Shown here: positions 59,341 through 64,000 of the stretch, piece after piece
Position numbering within the stretch: position 1 is the stretch's first letter
How the letters are laid out: the number at the start of each line of letters is the position of its first letter
Origin: Arcuatula senhousia
Taxonomy: Eukaryota; Mollusca; Bivalvia; Mytilida; Mytilidae
Length of the DNA: 64,000 nt
Assembly: GCA_963971305.1 (NCBI GenBank)
Contig: OZ020308.1
Span: 24,519,275-24,583,274, forward strand
Reading direction: 5' to 3'
The notes under the pieces: model-generated
Database searches by the model: none
Told to the model about the DNA's origin: nothing
The model's input: the letters and a program-made list of their open reading frames with translations, nothing else
Program-made: the position numbers and the translations under genes

Positions 59341-59907
59341 TACGTTTTTCATGGAAGACTGCCATTCTAGTAAAAGAAAGCAGAGGTATAAATCATGCAT
59401 CCGAATGTCAAAATACCGGAAGGGTCAAACCAAAACCAGTAAACATAAACATGAATGACCAGAAGAAGCAGTAAAGGAGGACAAAACAAAGCCCTACGAC
59501 TAACCAACATCTGCACTTATCTGAGTGATAGAAACTTCTTTTTTTGCTATATTTGCATGATGTCTACCACAAGAATTATTCAATGAACACAACTACAGAG
59601 GAGCAATGTAATCCTGTGTAAACATTTCGTGTCGCCAGGACGCTTTACAAATGAAATCGATGTAAGTCCCACATGAATAACAAATCAGTTGTGAAACGTA
59701 AACTGTATAAGCAGAAACGGGCAGAAAATTGGAACAGAAGAAGGGAAAGTTGACAATTGGAAAGTTGATGTCATCACAATTGTCAAAGAGCTTTGTTGAA
59801 AGTTTTTATCGAGATGTAGATCTTATTAGGGACCATTTTGTCTGTAAGCTCAAGTTCTTGAGGATATATAAAATGTAAAAGTCACGAAATCGAATGTCCA
59901 GTGAAAA

Positions 59908-60000
59908 AACATCATCAATACAACGTAAAGCATGGTTAAAAGAGAGAGAGCTAATAAACAATCACCAATACAACGGACAGTAATGTTGAAAAAGAGAGCT
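59908..60000. repeat. Short tandem duplication, about 50 bp, two units
   Basis: ATCATCAATACAACGTAAAG and ATCACCAATACAACGGACAG head two similar units, each ending AAAGAGAG. Confidence 0.4.
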
Positions 60001-60757
60001 TGTCTACCATCAATGTTAAGTTAATAGTTTTCTTTCACCTACTTAGCAATACAGGTATGCTTTAAAAAAATCTGTTGTTTTTGTAGTTAAGGCCAAATTG
60101 CTTTCAAGCATTATATACCTAGTAATTCTCATACTTCCTTTGTGGGTCGATTCTAAGGGGATAAGCGTGACACAATTTTACATAATAAAAGATTAATATG
60201 GATTTTGTTTTGCTAGTTGTTGTTGAAACTTAAAGTTCTTTGTATAGCCGTAGTGATTGGATTGTACTGAAAGCATTTCTTGCTTCCTTCCCCGTAAATA
60301 GTAGAATCTAAGTTTAATTTCCATGTGGTATCTTGTGACACAATTTAAAAAACAGATTAATTGGGTTTCAAACGACTTTATAAAAGAAATTATGGTTTCG
60401 GTGAAAAACATGTACAAAGATACAAAATACCAACTAAGCCGAAAAACATATGTCTCTATGATCAGATTTTAAAATGTTTTGTGTTACATTTGTGCAGCAG
60501 ATATGCATCAAAACATGACCCATTGAAATGTGAAGCAGACATACACTTGCAAACCTTTCTGATATTTGAAATATATCTGAGATATGCGTTTTGTTGTTAA
60601 ATATTCGGCTTTATGTTATGTATGTTTAAATATATTCGAATTTTTTATTATATTTTTTTTAAGTAGTGGAATAATTTGCTTTTTTCTTGCTTGCAGATAT
60701 CGTGGAAAATTATTAACATTACGCTGCTTTTGTGAAAATCAAGAAGCTTAAAACGGG

Positions 60758-61048
60758 TTGTTACAAAGCTTGTTGCATGTCTTTAAAAATATAATTGGAG
60801 AACCAGGTTGTCGGGGACTGCCTTGCCTTCGTACGTTCACGTGTCGCTGTGCTGCGAATTTGATAATAGCGAGCATAGCTCGCAAGCGGGCACGAAGTGC
60901 CCGCTCGAGCGGAGAGCTCTACGGTATTTGTTTCCGCGAGAAATTTGCTAATGCTGATTTAGATTTTTCATGGTCCGGAAAGGGTTATTATTTTTACAGG
61001 ACCGGAGTGAATGTTAAAATAATTTATAAGAAAAGAAATAATGCTTAA
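60758..61048 (+). other. Open frame through a hairpin cluster, unassigned
   Basis: A 96-codon frame without an ATG start, containing ASIARKRARSARSSGELYG and DLDFSWSGKGYYFYRT. The basic, Ser/Arg-rich part is simply the translation of the hairpin cluster at 60,869-60,904. I do not recognise a family. It could be a fragment of a mobile-element ORF. Confidence 0.2.
60869..60904. repeat. Cluster of perfect hairpins
   Basis: GCGAGC-ATA-GCTCGC (60,869-60,883) is followed at once by GCGGGCAC-GAA-GTGCCCGC (60,886-60,904), an 8-bp stem, and then GAGCGGAGAGCTC. An inverted copy of the first 12 bases, AGCTATGCTCGC, lies at 61,225-61,236. G+C here is far above the surroundings. Confidence 0.7.
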
Positions 61049-62290
61049 AAAAATAATAAATTGCGCTTTTTACAAGAAAATAATATTCTTAAAATAATAA
61101 ATACACATAAACTGCTCGTTTCGTCTTGGTAATATGCACGTACGAAACTAACGTGTCTCGAAGCTTAATCGCCCCATACCATCTCGCCCCAAATACATTG
61201 TATAAACAAAACGTAATCCCTTTTAGCTATGCTCGCATTTAGGCAATGCCTACTCCATATTAAATATTCCACCAATATAGTAACTGACAAGCTACCGAAA
61301 ACAGCAAATTCGGAAATCAAGAATATTGGTCAAAGACAGGACAAGGTTTATGGAAATTTCAGTCTAAATTGACTTCAGCTGAACTCGGGTTCAATCTCTT
61401 CTTGGTTATGCATGTTATGTGTATTCAATATTAATACGTTTTGTTAAGTTCACTTTTGTTGTATTGCCTTGCATATTACAGTGGTTAGTTTGATTAGTAA
61501 AAATTTTACATCTATTTTAAATGTGTCCATGTTATCACATTATGCAAAATTGCAATCATGCAAGTGTACAAGGTTTAGACAACATTCGGTTAGACCTAGT
61601 ATGTAACATAGATTTCATTTTAATCAACGCTAATTGTGGCATAATGATGATGGAAATGGCCCATTTGATCTTTCTGTAATTTCTAAATAGAGTAATTCAT
61701 CAAAAAGGGATTTGTCCATCAAACTGCTATTTTTACAGCATTATTTAAGACAAAGATGAAAAGTTAATGAGACTCTGGAAATCAACCGTTGTGGAAAACA
61801 AGATATCAAATTCCCATTACACATTAATACATGTAAGGTAATTGTTCATTTGCATGTCTAACCATAAGGTAAACGAGAAGCATTTTAATATGGGATAATT
61901 AATAGGTTCTGTTAAACGCAAACTTTTCAGACGATAGTCCAATGCCAATTCGCAGTATGATAGCTAATGTTGTCAACGAGATGCTAACCTTTGAAAGCAC
62001 TAGTACCAATAATTCCATTTTGGTAAAGAAGTATTGCAAAATACATATATAAGTTGCCAACCCCAATTTCAGATTATATTTTTTTTTAGTTTTACGTTTG
62101 ATACGTATAAAGAGACAGAAAAATAAAAGACAAAATAGAAACACCTTTATATATAGACGAAATTAAGTTGGGGACACTCAGATGTTACCATCGTCCTTTT
62201 GACCTTTATGAAATTTTTCACTTAATTTCATTCTTCCCCAAGCATTTCGGGGAAAGTTTCCGAATGTTTTCAACGTTCAAAAGTTTCCAG
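61049..62290. other. Intergenic, nothing recognised
   Basis: A+T-rich sequence, apart from the inverted-repeat half at 61,225 and an adjacent AGGCAATGCCT palindrome. Confidence 0.4.
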
Positions 62291-62295
62291 CGCCA

Positions 62296-62526
62296 GTGAT
62301 AGACCCCCCTGCGAAAAGAATCACGCAGTTAAGGACTATCCCCCTAGACACACAGTGCCTTACTTTTCCAGTGAAGAACCCTCGCTTCACTTTCCCTTCT
62401 GGCGTGTTTGTTAAGCAGGTAGTTTCATCGCTCTATACAAACTGCAAAAGATTAAGCAGGGAGGTAAGACTGCTTGCTCAGCAGGAAACCCAAAAATTTG
62501 TTAAGGGGTTATATGAGCTCCTATAA
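62296..62526 (+). other. Unassigned 76-codon frame in a G+C-richer patch
   Basis: It opens on GTG, not ATG, and includes LTFPVKNPRFTFPSGVFVK and a C-terminal LLAQQETQKFVKGLYELL with TAA. No family is recognised. It lies 185 bases from the hairpin repeat at 62,713. A stem CCCC..GGGG surrounds AAGCATTTC at about 62,236-62,252. It could be a diverged exon or a repeat fragment. Confidence 0.2.
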
Positions 62527-62712
62527 TCTCCTTAATTCTGCTGAGTGTTTCCCAAGGGCCAAAAATTTGTTACTGAGGTTGATAATTAATTGGGTTTTGA
62601 AGTTAAAATAGATGTGTTTTTACTTAATACTTATACTTTACTTGTTTTCTTGTCAGAAAATTTGAAAGTTTACGGAAACTGTATAGTGGCTAACATATAA
62701 TAGTTAATTTTT

Positions 62713-64000
62713 AGCACACCTGGCCAAAGGCCATGTGAGCTTATGCCATCACTATGCGACCGTCGTCGTCCGTCGTCCGTTGTTGTCTGTCGCCCTTCGT
62801 CCGTTGTTGTCTGTCGTCCTTCGTCGTCTGTCGTCCTTTAACAATTTCAAAAATCTTCTTCTCTGAAACCCCTGAACCAATTTAACTGAAACTTTGCAGA
62901 AATGATATATGACATGTTGGCAACAAACGATCCTCATTTTAAAATGATTCGATAAAAACCATGGCCGCTGTTACTAAAAATAGAACATAGGGTAAAATCA
63001 CTTAAAATGGCTTATAACTCAGCAACCATAACAGATAGAAACAAATCCGAAGGATTCTAAGCTCTTCAGAATCAAAAACTCTAGAAAAGTCTTCATTGGT
63101 TTGAAATTGTCAGATGACCTTTGATAGGGGTTATAGCCCTTTCAAGGTAAAAAAAATAGCGTTTTTTTCATGTTTTTGGCCTATAGAATGAAAACTATAG
63201 CAGATACAGAAAAGCTGTTGCTTGCTTAAATGTTCAGGTCATTTAGCTCTACAAAAGTCTTGATAGGGTCAAAGTTGTCAGATGACCCCTTGTAGGGGTA
63301 ACAGCACCTTAAAGGCAAAAAATAGTGTTTTTGGCCAATAGAATGAAAACTATTGCAGTATAGAAAAGCTGTTGCTTGCTTAAATATTCAGCTTATTTAG
63401 CTCTACAAAAGTCTGCACAGGGTCGATGACCCCTTATAGGGGTTACAGCCCCTTAAAGGCAAAACAAATAGTGTGCTTTTGGCCAATAGAGTGAAAACTA
63501 TTGCAGATAGAGAAAAGTTGTTGCTTGCTTAAATGTTCAGCCCATTTAGCTCTACAAAAGTCTACATAGGGTCGAAGTTGTCAGATGACCCCTTATAGGA
63601 GTTATAACCCCTTAAAGGCAAAACAAATAGTGTGTTTTTTTTTCAATACAGTGAAAACTATTGCAGATAGAGAAAAGCTGTTGCTTGCTTCAATGTTCAG
63701 CCCATTTAGCTCAACAAAAGTATCCATAGGATCGAAGTTGTCAGATGACCCCTTATAGGGGTTACAACCCCTTAAAGGCGAAAAATAGTGTTTTTGGCCT
63801 ATAGAATGAAACCTGTTGCAGATAGAGAAAAGCTGTTTGCTTGCTTAAATGTTCAGCTTATTTAGCTCTTCAAAAGTCTCCTTTGGGTTCAAGTTGTTAG
63901 AAGACCCCTTATAGGGGTTACAGCCCCTTAAAAGGTGAACAATAGTATTTTTTGCTTATTCAAAATGAAAACTATGGCACATAGAAAAAATCATTTTTCT
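62713..64000 (-). mobile_element. Inverted copy of the GCTCACCTGA family, running off the window
   Basis: Its outer end is at 62,713: AGCACACCTGGCC, loop AAA, GGCCATGTGAGCT (hairpin to 62,741). Next comes a long (CGTC/GTCC)n tract at 62,758-62,836. The core then has about six tandem units of 155-168 bp, marked by GTCAGATGACCCCTTATAGG at about 63,109, 63,277, 63,422, 63,580, 63,740 and 63,896. The minus-strand frame at 62,752-62,937 is the simple tract translated. The other end lies beyond 64,000. Confidence 0.7.

Larger units (their letters stand above)
50509..60195 (+). repeat. Tandem segmental duplication, unit 2
   Basis: Second unit of the duplication described at 44,371-49,150, with the same blocks in order. 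It is longer because of insertions: a LINE end, a mytilid repeat, a decayed LINE, a fold-back element and others. Block c carries a TATA-like TATATAAA at about 54,161. The remaining segments (52,460-53,550, 54,190-55,860 and 59,345-60,110) show nothing else recognised, apart from 54,739-54,810, a 9-bp inverted repeat in a dispersed-repeat fragment. Confidence 0.6.

Noticed and set aside
62752..62937. Minus-strand frame rich in Arg, Thr, Asp and Asn
   Set aside because: It is a simple GTCC/GTCGTC tract in the hairpin repeat.

Overview
This window looks like nuclear DNA of a bivalve mollusc, most likely a mytilid mussel. It is A+T-rich and carries one intron-rich, animal-type gene among many dispersed repeats. 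Several repeats (for example the 'TACGCCTGACGCGCG' type at 52.1 kb and the element ending in 'GGGTCAGGTGAGCTA') are of kinds I associate with Mytilus and other bivalve genomes. That species call is from memory, not from a search.

The one gene I recognise is Nemo-like kinase (NLK), on the + strand. Ten coding exons run from 10,282 to 35,378. Every junction is GT..AG and keeps frame, giving a 435-residue protein that matches NLK from its N terminus to its C-terminal VWE. A promoter-like segment lies just upstream. A long A+T-rich 3' UTR probably follows, with a strong proximal poly(A) signal at 35,998 and a distal cluster near 39,280-39,303.

Left flank (1-9.8 kb): no gene. It holds several copies of a repeat family with a terminal hairpin, a retroposon with a 12-bp target duplication (1,885-2,401), a young element with 658-bp direct repeats nested in an older repeat (2,749-4,819), a 221-bp MITE with 14-bp inverted ends (6,114-6,334), and degenerate tandem repeats.

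Right flank (39.7-64 kb): no confident host gene. A full copy of the hairpin repeat (39,765-41,226) is followed by more retroposons. A large, diverged tandem duplication follows: blocks in 44.4-49.2 kb recur in the same order and orientation in 50.5-60.2 kb. The two units carry different insertions: a second retroposon copy with a 13-bp target duplication, a 34-bp minisatellite, a hairpin-ended element, two LINE remnants, a fold-back element and others. The window ends in an inverted copy of the hairpin repeat (62,713-64,000).

The most interesting pattern is structural. Hairpins at the ends of two repeat families, and a hairpin cluster at 60.9 kb, share a C-GAA-G triloop on one strand, in DNA with no transposase gene. 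This could point to single-strand-based mobilisation, but that is inference.
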